55,848 nt of DNA from Candidatus Gastranaerophilales bacterium (lineage in GTDB: Bacteria > Cyanobacteriota > Vampirovibrionia > Gastranaerophilales > Gastranaerophilaceae), in the NCBI GenBank assembly GCA_944323725.1, contig CALUTP010000031.1, positions 1-55,848 on the forward strand. Reading direction: 5' to 3'. The notes beneath the pieces are model-generated. The model worked only from the letters and a program-made list of their open reading frames with translations. It was not told the DNA's origin and ran no database searches. Of this stretch, positions 33,445 through 43,020 are shown piece after piece; within the stretch, counting starts at the first letter, position 1; each line of letters starts with the position of its first letter. Position numbers and translations under genes: made by a program.

Positions 33445-34479
33445 CTAAAATTGTTTTAAGAATCTAACATCGTTATTGAAGAATAATCTGATGTCGTCAA
33501 TTGCGTATTTTAGCATTGCTAGTCGTTCTACTCCCATACCAAAAGCAAAGCCTGTATAAATTTCAGGGTCGATTCCAACATTTCTTAATACGTTAGGGTC
33601 AACCATGCCACAGCCTAAGACTTCTAACCAGCCAGTACCAGAGCATGTTCTGCAACCTTTACCCTCACACATAATACATTGAACATCTACTTCTGCTGAT
33701 GGTTCTGTGAATGGGAAAAAACTACTTCTAAAACGTGTAGGTCGGCTTGCTCCAAAGTATATTCGTATAAATTCATTTAATACACCTTTTAAATCTCCGA
33801 AAGTAATGTCTTTGTCAACATATAGTCCTTCTATTTGGTGGAAGAAATTATTTTTTCGGGCATTAATATTCTCATTTCGATAAACCCTTCCTGGAGCGAT
33901 AACTCTGATTGGAGGTTTTTGACCTTCCATTGCATGGATTTGGGCACCTGAGGTCTGACTTCTAAGTACTATATTTTTTGCTATTGTTGTATAAAAAGTA
34001 TCCTGAACATCTCTTGCTGGATGATCTTTTGGCACATTTAGGGCATCAAAGTTGTAATAATCCGTTTCTACTTCTGGAGATTGAATATCTGGAACAACTG
34101 AAAAACCTAGACTTTGTAAGCTCGCAACAATTTCATTTGTAGTTGATGTAATTGGGTGGACTTTACCTCTTGGAATATATTTTCCAGGTAGAGTAATATC
34201 AATTCTTTCTTTTAAAAGTTTTGCATCAAGTTCTTTTTTATAAAATTCATCGTGTTTTTCTTTTAATGAGGTCTCAAGTTTTTGTGTTATTTCATTTGCT
34301 AATGAGCCTACAATTCGTTTGTCTTCATCCGATAAATTTTTAAGGTTCTTTTTGATTTCATTAAATTCACCTTTTCTGCTTAAATATTTTGTCCTTATTT
34401 CATCTAAGTCGCTCATTGATTCTGCTTGTTTTAAATCATTAGAAGCATTAGCGTAAATTTTTTCCAGTTGTTCTTTCAT
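33445..34479 (-). CDS. pheS: Phenylalanine-tRNA ligase alpha subunit
   Basis: 344 residues. N-terminal coiled coil (1-~85), then class II catalytic core: YYNFDALNVPKDHPARDVQD (motif 1 region), RVYRNENINARKNNFFHQIE (motif 2) and GFAFGMGVERLAMLKY (motif 3). A CxxC..CxxC-type insertion (CIMCEGKGCRTC) is also found in many PheS. GAGG precedes the ATG. pheT is not adjacent. It forms a minus-strand operon with the MBL and kdsA genes. Confidence 0.97.
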   Translation of the reverse strand: MKEQLEKIYANASNDLKQAESMSDLDEIRTKYLSRKGEFNEIKKNLKNLSDEDKRIVGSLANEITQKLETSLKEKHDEFYKKELDAKLLKERIDITLPGKYIPRGKVHPITSTTNEIVASLQSLGFSVVPDIQSPEVETDYYNFDALNVPKDHPARDVQDTFYTTIAKNIVLRSQTSGAQIHAMEGQKPPIRVIAPGRVYRNENINARKNNFFHQIEGLYVDKDITFGDLKGVLNEFIRIYFGASRPTRFRSSFFPFTEPSAEVDVQCIMCEGKGCRTCSGTGWLEVLGCGMVDPNVLRNVGIDPEIYTGFAFGMGVERLAMLKYAIDDIRLFFNNDVRFLKQF

Positions 34480-34490
34480 TTTTTCCTCTT

Positions 34491-35123
34491 TTATTCGTTA
34501 TATTTTAAAATTTCATTATAAGCTTTTTCGAATTTTATAGTTGTTGATTGTCCATGACCTGGATATACAATTATATTTTCATCAAGCTCAAATAGTACAT
34601 TTTTTATGCTGTTTATAAGTTTTTTTATATTACCACCAAATAAGTCAGTTCTTCCAAAACTCTGACAAAATAGAGTATCGCCAGAGAATAAGAATTCGTT
34701 ATTTACTAAAAAGCTCATTCCCCCTTTGGTATGTCCTGGTGTAGGTATAGCTTTTATTGAATGTTCGCCTATTTTAAATTCCTGCCAATCTTGAATTCGC
34801 CCGTTTATTATTGGGACTTCAGACATTGGAAGGTTTAGAAGTTTTGGCATTGTATTCACATTTTCAGCTAGTATTACATCAGCACTACTTATGTAAGCTT
34901 CTATATTTAAGGCTTCTCTCATTTTGTTAATTCCTAAAACATGATCAAAATGTCCATGAGTTAGAAGTATATATTTTACTTTTGCACCTAATTTATAAAT
35001 ATCTTCAATAATTTCTCTTTTGTATTCAGAGCAATCAATTAGAACTGCTTCTTTGGTATTTTTATCCATTAATAGGTAGTTATTTGCATCAAATGGTCCT
35101 GCAATATAAGTGTTTAAAATCAT
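34491..35123 (-). CDS. Metallo-beta-lactamase-fold hydrolase (glyoxalase II-like)
   Basis: 210 residues. The metal motif HGHFDH (in LLTHGHFDHVLGINKMRE) plus later ligands in PTPGHTKGGMSFLV, LFSGDTLF and VYPGHGQST give a complete binuclear site. Length and layout fit YcbL/glyoxalase II-like hydrolases that act on thioesters such as S-lactoylglutathione or similar. Ends 11 bases before pheS and starts two bases after kdsA, so it is in the same operon. Confidence 0.9.
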   Translation of the reverse strand: MILNTYIAGPFDANNYLLMDKNTKEAVLIDCSEYKREIIEDIYKLGAKVKYILLTHGHFDHVLGINKMREALNIEAYISSADVILAENVNTMPKLLNLPMSEVPIINGRIQDWQEFKIGEHSIKAIPTPGHTKGGMSFLVNNEFLFSGDTLFCQSFGRTDLFGGNIKKLINSIKNVLFELDENIIVYPGHGQSTTIKFEKAYNEILKYNE

Positions 35124-35125
35124 AT

Positions 35126-35947
35126 TTACCGCCTTATTAATTCAAATATATCTCTACATTTTCTGAAAAGTTCTTCCGCATCATTTAGTGCAATCATATT
35201 AGGCCCGTCGCATAGAGCTTTTTCCGGATCAGGATGGACTTCAAAAAATAATACATTAGCTCCAACTGCCATTGCAGCTTTTGCAAGATACGGTACAAAC
35301 TTCCTATCTCCGCCAGAAGAGCAGCCGTTAGCTCCTGGTAACTGCACGCTATGTGTTGCATCAAATACTACCGGATATCCAAATCCTTGCATGATAGGTA
35401 TCCCGCGAAAATCTACAACAAGATTATTATATCCAAAGGTAGTGCCTCTATCTGTTAATAGTATTCTATTATTTCCGCTATCTTCTACTTTTTTTATAAG
35501 TGACCCCATTTGTTCTGGAGCTAGAAATTGACCTTTTTTGATATTTACGATTTTTCCAGTTTTTGCAGCAGCAACAAGTAAATCAGTTTGTCTGCATAAA
35601 AATGCTGGAATTTGTATTATATCAGCGACTTCTGCTGTTGGCTGGGCTTGATCGGGTGTATGGATATCTGTCACAATTGGCAGGTCAAATTCTTTTTTTA
35701 TTTTTGCAAGCATTCCAAGCCCTTCATCGATTCCAGGTCCTCTAAATGAGGTTATTGAAGAACGATTGGCTTTATCAAATGATGATTTAAATACGTAATT
35801 TATTCCTAATTTTTCGGTAATTTCTTTTAGTTTTTCTGCAGTTTTATTTAAGATACTTTGGCTTTCAATAGCGCAAGGACCTGCTAGTATTGTTAGTTTA
35901 TCCCCGCCAATTTCAAAATTGTTTAATTTAATTCTCTTTATATCCAT
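35126..35947 (-). CDS. kdsA: 3-deoxy-8-phosphooctulonate (KDO-8-P) synthase
   Basis: Condenses PEP with arabinose 5-phosphate for the KDO of lipopolysaccharide. 273 residues. LAGPCAIESQ (near 20-30), FKSSFDKANRSSITSFRGPG, IQIPAFLCRQTDLL, KGQFLAPEQM and DATHSVQLPG are family signatures. It is direct evidence for a Gram-negative outer membrane. First gene of the kdsA-MBL-pheS operon. Confidence 0.97.
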   Translation of the reverse strand: MDIKRIKLNNFEIGGDKLTILAGPCAIESQSILNKTAEKLKEITEKLGINYVFKSSFDKANRSSITSFRGPGIDEGLGMLAKIKKEFDLPIVTDIHTPDQAQPTAEVADIIQIPAFLCRQTDLLVAAAKTGKIVNIKKGQFLAPEQMGSLIKKVEDSGNNRILLTDRGTTFGYNNLVVDFRGIPIMQGFGYPVVFDATHSVQLPGANGCSSGGDRKFVPYLAKAAMAVGANVLFFEVHPDPEKALCDGPNMIALNDAEELFRKCRDIFELIRR

Positions 35948-36036
35948 AAGATTATTATATGTAAAATAGAGTCTGAGTGCAAGAAAACTTTACTGTTTTA
36001 ATTAATTATGTTAAAATTCTCCTATAGGAGAGTGAA

Positions 36037-37251
36037 ATGAATAAAAAAATTACAAATCTTGATAATAATATTGAGGTCTTTTATAAAAGAAATGAAAATA
36101 CTCCAAGAGTTGCTTTGTGTATGAATTTTTCAATTAATAGTCCTGAAAAAGGTGCAGGAATTTATGTACTTATGACAAGATTATTTTTGCAAGGAACTAA
36201 AAAAAGAACAGCTGAGCAGCTTGCTGAAGAGTTAGACTCTTATGCTATTGAATTTTCTAATGAGTTAAAGCAGGATTATTTGCGATTCAGATTTGTATGT
36301 TTGAATGAAGATTTTGAAAAAGCTTTAGAAATAATGTCTGATGTAATTAAAAATTCTACTTTCGATGAATTTGATAAAGAAATAGCAAAAATGGCTGGTG
36401 AAATCACTGCAGAATTGGATTCTCCAAGAGCTAAGGTCTCTGATGCTTATTATAAAACCATGTTTGAAGCTCATCCTTATGGAAACAGCTCTTCTAAAAT
36501 TTTAGAAAATATTAAAAATATAACTAAGCAGGATGTAGTTGAGGCTTATAATTCTATTATTAAAAACAGCCGAAAAGTGATAACTTTTGTCGGGGATTTA
36601 GATATTGAGCATGTTTTGCCTGTATTGAATAATAGTTTTTCAGATCTTCCAAATGATAAAGATATAAAAACTCAAATTCCAGTAAAAGCTTTAGGTTCGA
36701 ATAAAGTCGCAGAAATTATAAAACCAGATGCTAATCAGGCACATTTATTGAAAGGATGGATTGTCCCTTCATATATGGATAAAGATTATCCTGCATTAGT
36801 GCTTTTAAATATCATACTAGGTGCTTCGGGGCTTTCTTCAAGATTATTCCTTGAATTAAGAGATAAAAAAGGACTCGCATATGTAGTAAGAAGTTCTTAT
36901 GAGCCTTTGGTGCTTTGTGGTAATTTCTCTATATATATTGCAACTGAGCCAAAAAATATAGAAATTTCTCTTGCTGGATTTAAAAAAGAAATTGATAAAA
37001 TTAAAACAATCCCAGTGGGTGAAGAGGAACTTGAAAATGCAAAAAATAATATAATTGGTAAATGGGCGTTTACTACTGAAACTAATAATCAGCAGGCGTG
37101 TATCTATGCTCATCATGGTATAATGGGGCTGGGTTTTGACTTTTTGGATAAGATCAAGCTTTCAGTTAAGGAAGTTACTGCTCAGCAAATACTTGATTGT
37201 GCTAATAAATATTTTAATGAAAATTATGTCTATGCTGTTTTGAAGCCTTAA
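36037..37251 (+). CDS. M16-family peptidase homologue lacking the zinc motif
   Basis: 404 residues with the two-domain M16 (insulinase/MPP) layout: N-terminal half to ~200, C-terminal half with GASGLSSRLFLELRDKKGLA (the R/Y signature of the second half, with AYVVRSSYEP). The position of the zinc motif HxxEH (usually GVAHLLEHMLFKGT) reads GIYVLMTRLFLQGT, without His or Glu. It should be inactive alone and act as a regulatory partner, as in alpha-MPP-type subunits. AGGAG precedes the ATG. No active partner is in the window. Confidence 0.88.
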   Translation: MNKKITNLDNNIEVFYKRNENTPRVALCMNFSINSPEKGAGIYVLMTRLFLQGTKKRTAEQLAEELDSYAIEFSNELKQDYLRFRFVCLNEDFEKALEIMSDVIKNSTFDEFDKEIAKMAGEITAELDSPRAKVSDAYYKTMFEAHPYGNSSSKILENIKNITKQDVVEAYNSIIKNSRKVITFVGDLDIEHVLPVLNNSFSDLPNDKDIKTQIPVKALGSNKVAEIIKPDANQAHLLKGWIVPSYMDKDYPALVLLNIILGASGLSSRLFLELRDKKGLAYVVRSSYEPLVLCGNFSIYIATEPKNIEISLAGFKKEIDKIKTIPVGEEELENAKNNIIGKWAFTTETNNQQACIYAHHGIMGLGFDFLDKIKLSVKEVTAQQILDCANKYFNENYVYAVLKP

Positions 37252-37313
37252 CCTTATTAGGTAATAGCTGATTTAGTAAATTTAATAAATAATGTGTTTC
37301 GAGGTGTTTTGTC

Positions 37314-37859
37314 TTGAGACTGCTTTGGGTGCTATTATTTTTTATATTTATTTTGAATGCGGTATCTGCAGAAGAGATTGCTCAATTATATGTTACTACT
37401 CCCTTTGATAATCAGGTAAGTGTAATTGAAAATTATTTCCAAAAAAAGTTACCGAATAAGAAAACAATTATTTATACAAAAGTCCCTCGAGGACTTATTT
37501 TAAGTATTGATGAAAAAGAATTCTTTGATGAAGGCAGTTCTGTACTAAAACCTCAAGGAAAGTTATTATTGAATGCAATTTCAGATGTTTTGAAAAATTT
37601 TGATAATCAATGTGTTGTTGAAAGTCATACAGATGAGCCTATTGCTGATAATAATATAATGAAATATGATTGGGAATTGACTATTATGAGAGCTAATGCT
37701 GTGGTAGATTATATTGTTGTAAAAACGAAGTTCCCTTATGGTAGGATTTTTCCTCAAGGATACGGAGAAATTATGCCATTTTATGATAATGTAGCTCGTA
37801 AAAATTTTAGTAATAGGCGGGTTGATTTTGTAATTTTTGATTATGATATAGAACGTTAA
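37314..37859 (+). CDS. OmpA/MotB-like peptidoglycan-binding protein
   Basis: 181 residues. TTG start at 37314 with GAGG nine bases upstream. A hydrophobic signal (LLWVLLFFIFILNAVSA) is followed by a short linker and a C-terminal OmpA-like domain (about 70-180): FFDEGSSVLKPQGKLLLNAI, VESHTDEPIAD, WELTIMRANAVVDYIV and GYGEIMP...NRRVDFVI. Anchors the envelope to murein. It has no MotB-type transmembrane charge pattern. Its stop overlaps that of the convergent sigma factor gene. Confidence 0.88.
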   Translation: MRLLWVLLFFIFILNAVSAEEIAQLYVTTPFDNQVSVIENYFQKKLPNKKTIIYTKVPRGLILSIDEKEFFDEGSSVLKPQGKLLLNAISDVLKNFDNQCVVESHTDEPIADNNIMKYDWELTIMRANAVVDYIVVKTKFPYGRIFPQGYGEIMPFYDNVARKNFSNRRVDFVIFDYDIER

Positions 37860-38683
37860 GCAATAATACTTTTTCTCATCCTTGATGTTCTATTTTCACT
37901 GAGAATATTTTTAAGTTTCATAATGGCTTGTGCATGGAGCTGGCATACTCTTGATTCTGACATATTTATTGTTGCTCCGATTTCTTTTAGAGTCATGTTT
38001 TCTTGATAATATAAAACCATTATTATTCGTTCACGTTCAGGAAGTCTTTGCAGTGCTTTTTCAAGTTCTTGTTTTACATTTTTTTCTTCCATGCTCTCTT
38101 GAGGATTTAATTTGTTCGTATCCTGAATTGTGTCTATAATTTCAACACTATCATCAGTGTTGCCTCTTTTTTCATAAATGGATGTAATAGTTGTATCTTC
38201 TGCCATTATCTGGTTAACTTTTTCTGCATCCATGTTAAGGTAATTTGCAATTTCTGATGTGGTTGGCATTCTGCCCAAATCTTGTTTTAATATTTCCTGT
38301 GCATTTTTAATGTCTTTTATTTTTTTCCTTACACTTCTTGGTAAAAAATCTTCTGAACGAATTTTATCTAATATAGCACCTCGAATTCTTATAAGTGCGT
38401 AAGTTTCAAATCTCGTGTTTTTTTGCGGTGAATATCTTTCTATTGCATTTATTAAACCTTCTACACCATAGCCTGCTATATCTTCTATTGATATTGTTGC
38501 TGGAAGACTTATTTTTACACGTCCAACAACATAGCGAATTAGGTAAATATATTGCACAATCAAAGTGTCTCTAACTGTTTTGTTAGATTTATCTTTAAAA
38601 TATTCCTCCCACAACGCTATTAGTTCATTTTCCTGTAGTCTTTTAATATTGTTGTAAGATGTGAAATCAAAACTTTGATCCAT
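37856..38683 (-). CDS. FliA/WhiG-type sigma-28 family RNA polymerase sigma factor
   Basis: 275 residues. Region 2 (LIVQYIYLIRYVVGRVKISL; DIAGYGVEGLINAIERYSPQ; FETYALIRIRGAILDKIRSE), region 3 (about 110-160: LGRMPTTSEIANYLNMDAEK) and region 4 (LPERERIIMVLYYQENMTLK; EIGATINMSESRVCQLHAQA). The sequence RIRGAILDxIR is typical of the sigma-28 group (FliA/SigD/WhiG). Start at ATG 38683 with GGTGG upstream. There is no flagellar gene in the window, so its regulon is probably something else; see the shared promoter motif. Confidence 0.92.
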   Translation of the reverse strand: MDQSFDFTSYNNIKRLQENELIALWEEYFKDKSNKTVRDTLIVQYIYLIRYVVGRVKISLPATISIEDIAGYGVEGLINAIERYSPQKNTRFETYALIRIRGAILDKIRSEDFLPRSVRKKIKDIKNAQEILKQDLGRMPTTSEIANYLNMDAEKVNQIMAEDTTITSIYEKRGNTDDSVEIIDTIQDTNKLNPQESMEEKNVKQELEKALQRLPERERIIMVLYYQENMTLKEIGATINMSESRVCQLHAQAIMKLKNILSENRTSRMRKSIIA

Positions 38684-38781
38684 TAATCCACCCAAATATT
38701 TTTAATATTTCTTTACATTAATATTCTATAACATCTGGTTTTTGTCACATCATTTAAAAAGAGGAAAAGTTTTTAATTTAC

Positions 38782-38808
38782 TAAAGTTTGTGATGTAGTA
38801 GCAAAAAT
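38782..38808 (+). promoter_or_regulatory. Putative sigma-28 promoter (best member)
   Basis: TAAAGTTT, 11 bases, GCAAAAAT. The first box and spacing match the sigma-28 consensus exactly (TAAAGTTT-N11); the second box differs from GCCGATAA. It lies 64 bases upstream of 38865 and 99 bases from the sigma gene's start. Confidence 0.5.
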
Positions 38809-38864
38809 ATTTTTGTTTAGATATTATTATAATAAGCCAGTGTAAAATTTAATAGGAGTCATGA

Positions 38865-39731
38865 ATGTTTCAAAAGGTAGATTCAAAAAAGACATTAATA
38901 TATACAGGGATAGGCTTAAGTACAGGTGTAGTTACTGGAGGTATTGGTGGATATCTTTCAAAACCTTATATGAAAAATGGTCTGGTAACAGATGAATTTG
39001 TTTCCAGTTATATAGATATGGGTGTAAAAGAAGATCTTAAGGATATGTCTAAGAAATCTAAAATATTAAAACAAATCGCAGAAACTGGTTCAGTAAAAGA
39101 CGTTCCTGATAGAATGTTTAAAGATTTAGGTTACAGTGCAGAAAGATTTAAAAATATGACATCAGAAGAACGTAAAGAAGTCGCAAATAATATTATAAAG
39201 GAAGGTTATGAAGAATTTGGAGTTGATAATTTCGACGATTTGGAGAAAAAAGTCAAGGAATATAAACTTCAGGATTTAGTTGCTAATCAAAAAAAATCTA
39301 TTGCAGAATATGATAAGTTATTATTTACTGAAGGCACTGAGCCCGAAAAAATGAAAGAAGTAATTAGAAATAATGCTCATAAATTCAATTTTGATGATGG
39401 GATTCCACTTGAAGCTTCTATAAATTCATTAGTTGATGGCAAATCTGTAGCAGAAGTAAATAAATTTATTATTGATGAGAAACAAGTTCAACAGGCTATG
39501 TTTGATGATACCATAAATTTTGGTAAAAAGAAGTTAACTGAATATTTTAAAGGAGAGTTAAATCCTAAAGATATAAATAATGAAAGCTCTATTGATGTTG
39601 CAAAAAATATTGATAAATTAGCACGTAAGTTTAAATTAAAATCTTCAGCAAAATGGGCAGGAATAATAGGTGGTACTTTAGCTTTAGTTGGTGCTGCTGT
39701 TGCTATTTTTACAGGTAAAAAGAATTCTTAA
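38865..39731 (+). CDS. Lineage-specific protein with terminal membrane segments
   Basis: 288 residues. A glycine-rich hydrophobic segment near the N-terminus (LIYTGIGLSTGVVTGGIGGY, 11-30), a long acidic, helical middle (30-260; FKNMTSEERKEVANNIIKEG, DNFDDLEKKVKEYKLQDLVA) and a C-terminal span (WAGIIGGTLALVGAAVAIFT) before KKNS. Possibly anchored at both ends. AGGAG precedes the ATG. It is divergent from the sigma factor gene and preceded by the best sigma-28-like site. Confidence 0.8.
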   Translation: MFQKVDSKKTLIYTGIGLSTGVVTGGIGGYLSKPYMKNGLVTDEFVSSYIDMGVKEDLKDMSKKSKILKQIAETGSVKDVPDRMFKDLGYSAERFKNMTSEERKEVANNIIKEGYEEFGVDNFDDLEKKVKEYKLQDLVANQKKSIAEYDKLLFTEGTEPEKMKEVIRNNAHKFNFDDGIPLEASINSLVDGKSVAEVNKFIIDEKQVQQAMFDDTINFGKKKLTEYFKGELNPKDINNESSIDVAKNIDKLARKFKLKSSAKWAGIIGGTLALVGAAVAIFTGKKNS

Positions 39732-40684
39732 AATTCAAATATAGTTTTATTTAAAATTCTAAGATACTTTCCTTTTCTACTCCAGCGAAATTGGAAAGTT
39801 TCTTGTTTGGAACGATAATTTTTATACGGAGTTAATTTTCTAATTTCATTATATTGTTTTGAAAAAGGTATTTTTTCTGCTGGTTTTCTCCAAGGTTTTT
39901 TCAGAAAATGTATGATTAGAGGCGTTGATTCTTCGTTTTGGTATTTTTGTAGTCCATTTTTAATATTTTCTGATAAATTATTCCATACGTCATCATGGAG
40001 TATCATAAAATTATATTTTGGTTCCAGTATTTTTACTTTGTTGTGGCATACAAAATTAATGCAATCTTGGTCTGGAAATGCAAATGTATGTTCTTTTAAA
40101 CTGGTATAAATTTTTTCTTCGATATTATCGTTACGCATTGCTTTTAAATTCATAAGCAGCATACCACTATTGAAATATTTTTTCATTTCTTCATTATCCC
40201 AATTAAGAATTTTTTCAAAATATTCTTTAGTGGATAATTTTTTATCATTATCAACGGGGATTAATTGTCCAGAATTAATATTTGAAACCATTCCGTAATC
40301 ATGAACTCCTGCAATATAATACCCGGTTAAATCCTGATTATAAAATTCAGATAAATTCTCTGTAACCATAGTATCAGCATCTAAAAATAATATTCGGTCA
40401 TCTTTGCAAATTGAGGGGAGTGCTAGTGGAAAATATACAGCACTAGATGACCAAGAACCTGTAAATAGATTATTAAATTTTCCTGACATATCAATCCAAT
40501 TTACTTTATTAGATTTTTGGGGACATTCTGTAATCATTTTTTCAATTTTTTCAATATCTGATTTTTTGATATTGTCATACATAAGATAAAAATTTATCTC
40601 AGAATTGTGAAGCAAAATAGACTTTATTGTAACAGCAGCAAATGGTGCAAAATTACTATCAAAACCTAGTGCAATATTAATCAT
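39728..40684 (-). CDS. Glycosyltransferase family 8 protein
   Basis: 318 residues. NIALGFDSNFAPFAAVTIKS at the N-terminus and the DxD metal motif in DRILFLDADTMVTENLSEFY (near 95-105), plus NSGMLLMNLKAMR and FPDQDCINFVC and a late H (IHFLKKPWRKP), are typical of GT8 (LgtC/RfaI-like). The basic C-terminus suggests membrane association. Likely adds a hexose to LPS or another surface glycan. It overlaps the CNNM gene end by eight bases. Confidence 0.93.
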   Translation of the reverse strand: MINIALGFDSNFAPFAAVTIKSILLHNSEINFYLMYDNIKKSDIEKIEKMITECPQKSNKVNWIDMSGKFNNLFTGSWSSSAVYFPLALPSICKDDRILFLDADTMVTENLSEFYNQDLTGYYIAGVHDYGMVSNINSGQLIPVDNDKKLSTKEYFEKILNWDNEEMKKYFNSGMLLMNLKAMRNDNIEEKIYTSLKEHTFAFPDQDCINFVCHNKVKILEPKYNFMILHDDVWNNLSENIKNGLQKYQNEESTPLIIHFLKKPWRKPAEKIPFSKQYNEIRKLTPYKNYRSKQETFQFRWSRKGKYLRILNKTIFEF

Positions 40685-42041
40685 TATCAGTTGATTCCTC
40701 TTTATTCTCTTCTTCGTGAGGTTTTCTAATTATTTCGACTCTTGTAACTCTTGCACCATCAATTTCTTTTACTATAAATGTTAAATCATTAAAAATAGCA
40801 GTATCGCCAACTTCAGCAAGTCTTCCGAGTAATTTTACGACAAGTCCGCCTATGGTGTCGATATCCTCATCATCAACTGTCTCTTCTGGAATGTTGAAGA
40901 ATTCTGCCATTTCATCAATTCTCATCATTGCATTAGCTATATATTTATTTTCTTCAATTTCTTTTATATCGCATTCTTCTTCTTCATCAAACTCATCTTG
41001 TACTTCGCCAAAAATTTCTTCAAGAACATCTTCTAGAGTTATTAATCCTGAAGTACCTCCGAATTCATCAACTACAATGGCCATTTGCCCTTTTCTTTTT
41101 TTGAATTCTAAAACAAGGTTATCCATTGTAATTGTTTCAGGAACCAGTAGAACTTCTCGTAAAAGTTCTTTTATTGGTTTTTCTTGATTTTTAATAGATA
41201 AAGAATATAAATCTTTTACATGGATTAGACCGGTGATATGGTCAATATCTTCACTATATACAGGATATCTTGTGTATTGACTTTCTGCTGCAAGATTATT
41301 TAACTCTTCGAATGTTATATCTTCTGGAATACAAATCATATCAGTTCGTGGAATCATGACTTGTTTTGCTGTTAAATCTGAAAATTTAAAAACATTGTGT
41401 AGCATGTCTTTTTCGGTTTCATTTAATACTCCACCGTTATAACTTGCATTTACCAGCATATCTAGTTCTTCTGTAGAGTGGACAAGTGAACCTTTATGTG
41501 AATGTGGTATATGCATAAGGTTAAGTAAATAATTTCCAAACCCATTTAGCAGCCATATGAATGGATTAAAGATGAATGTAATAAACTGCATTGGTCTTGC
41601 TACAACGAGAGCAGTTGATTCAGTATATTCAAGAGCAATTGATTTTGGTATTAATTCGCCAATTACAACATGTAAAAATGTAATTAAAGCAAAAGCTATT
41701 GATACTGATGCTGTATGAGTGGCTATAGATTGGCTTATCCCTGGTAAAAATGCAAATATAGGCTCGATAATTGTAGCTAATGTGCCTTCACCAACCCAAC
41801 CTAAACCGATACTTGATATTGTAACCCCTAATTGGACGGCTGCTATAAATTTATCTAAATCTTTTAGCGCTTCTAATGCAATTTTAGCGTTAAAATTACC
41901 TTCATTAACCAACTGTTCGATTCTGGTTTTTCTAACTTTAACCATTGCAAATTCTGAAGCTACAAAAAATCCGTTTGATAGAAGTAAAAAAACAATCAAT
42001 ATTAAATTGAATATAATTCCTATATTTGCTGCACTGTCCAT
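40677..42041 (-). CDS. CNNM/CorC-type membrane protein (hemolysin-like)
   Basis: 454 residues: DUF21 transmembrane domain (about 1-195, four spans), a CBS pair (about 215-340: VMIPRTDMICIPEDITFEEL; RYPVYSEDIDHITGLIHVKD; GQMAIVVDEFGGTSGLITLE) and a C-terminal CorC_HlyC domain (about 360-445). These proteins are Mg2+ (or Co2+) transporters or regulators at the inner membrane; the hemolysin name is historical. Acidic end. Upstream of and overlapping the GT8 gene on the same strand. Confidence 0.93.
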   Translation of the reverse strand: MDSAANIGIIFNLILIVFLLLSNGFFVASEFAMVKVRKTRIEQLVNEGNFNAKIALEALKDLDKFIAAVQLGVTISSIGLGWVGEGTLATIIEPIFAFLPGISQSIATHTASVSIAFALITFLHVVIGELIPKSIALEYTESTALVVARPMQFITFIFNPFIWLLNGFGNYLLNLMHIPHSHKGSLVHSTEELDMLVNASYNGGVLNETEKDMLHNVFKFSDLTAKQVMIPRTDMICIPEDITFEELNNLAAESQYTRYPVYSEDIDHITGLIHVKDLYSLSIKNQEKPIKELLREVLLVPETITMDNLVLEFKKRKGQMAIVVDEFGGTSGLITLEDVLEEIFGEVQDEFDEEEECDIKEIEENKYIANAMMRIDEMAEFFNIPEETVDDEDIDTIGGLVVKLLGRLAEVGDTAIFNDLTFIVKEIDGARVTRVEIIRKPHEEENKEESTDND

Positions 42042-42133
42042 TCTTTTTTAGTCTCTCTATAATATACTTTTCAAATAATACTTATAATAATTTTAATTAT
42101 ATTATTATTAAACAAAAAAAGCAACAACCGTTT

Positions 42134-42937
42134 TTATTTGACGTCTAATTCTCTCAGTTGAGTGTATATCATTGGAGAAAATCCTTTAGTTGTGACAATA
42201 TCAATAATTTTATATTGATTTGGCAATGCAAGTAGAGAAGGGGAATTTATGTGGTAAATTCCATCTTGCATTTTTTCGGAATTCATATGAAAATGTCCTG
42301 AAATTACAGCTATAACATTCGAGTGTTTTTTTAATAATTCAAGATATTCTTCAGCTCTATAGGTGTTGTGTGATTTAGATGGTTTTGGATCAAGTAATGG
42401 AAAATGCTGACATATTATTACTTGTTTTTTTGCATATTTAGTTAACTGTTTATCCAGCCATTTTAGAGTATTTTCTTTGAAGTATCCGGTTGTTCCCGGG
42501 ATTACTTCTTTTGCTCCGTCAACTATAATGAATACAAATTCTCCTTTTTTCAGTACGTAATTTGGTGTTTTGAATTTGTAAAAAATGTTGTTTTCTTTGA
42601 CAATTTCAAAGTATCTTTCTTTAGAAAGTCCGTTTGATTTAAATACATCATGGTTTCCAATTACTAAATAATATGGTACATTCAGTTTATTTGCTATTTG
42701 GATAAATTCAACAAGATAATCTGGTTTTGGATCACTTATATTATCTCCTGTGAAGATTACAAAGGATACATTGTCAAGTTTGTTAATATCACTTATAGCG
42801 GTTTCAAGAACTCTTTTAGAATATTCATTATCGCTTGCATAGTGAGTGTCTGATACTTGGACAAATTTTATTTCACCAGCGTAAGCTTTAATTGTAATTC
42901 CTAATAATAATGATAAAATAATTATTATTTTTTTCAT
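42134..42937 (-). CDS. Exported calcineurin-like metallophosphoesterase
   Basis: 267 residues from ATG 42937 (GGAG nine bases upstream). Signal peptide MKKIIIILSLLLGITIKAYA. Metal ligands in VQVSDTH, FTGDNISD, VIGNHDVF, ICQHFP and SGHFHMN complete the family site. Periplasmic hydrolase of nucleotides, phospholipids or UDP-diacylglucosamine-type substrates; the specific substrate is not deducible. Confidence 0.9.
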   Translation of the reverse strand: MKKIIIILSLLLGITIKAYAGEIKFVQVSDTHYASDNEYSKRVLETAISDINKLDNVSFVIFTGDNISDPKPDYLVEFIQIANKLNVPYYLVIGNHDVFKSNGLSKERYFEIVKENNIFYKFKTPNYVLKKGEFVFIIVDGAKEVIPGTTGYFKENTLKWLDKQLTKYAKKQVIICQHFPLLDPKPSKSHNTYRAEEYLELLKKHSNVIAVISGHFHMNSEKMQDGIYHINSPSLLALPNQYKIIDIVTTKGFSPMIYTQLRELDVK

Positions 42938-43020
42938 AAATGTGAACTCCATATTATTTATAGATCCGATTATATCACAAATGAAGTTTGCATGCTAAAA
43001 TAAAAACAAATGGAGATATT

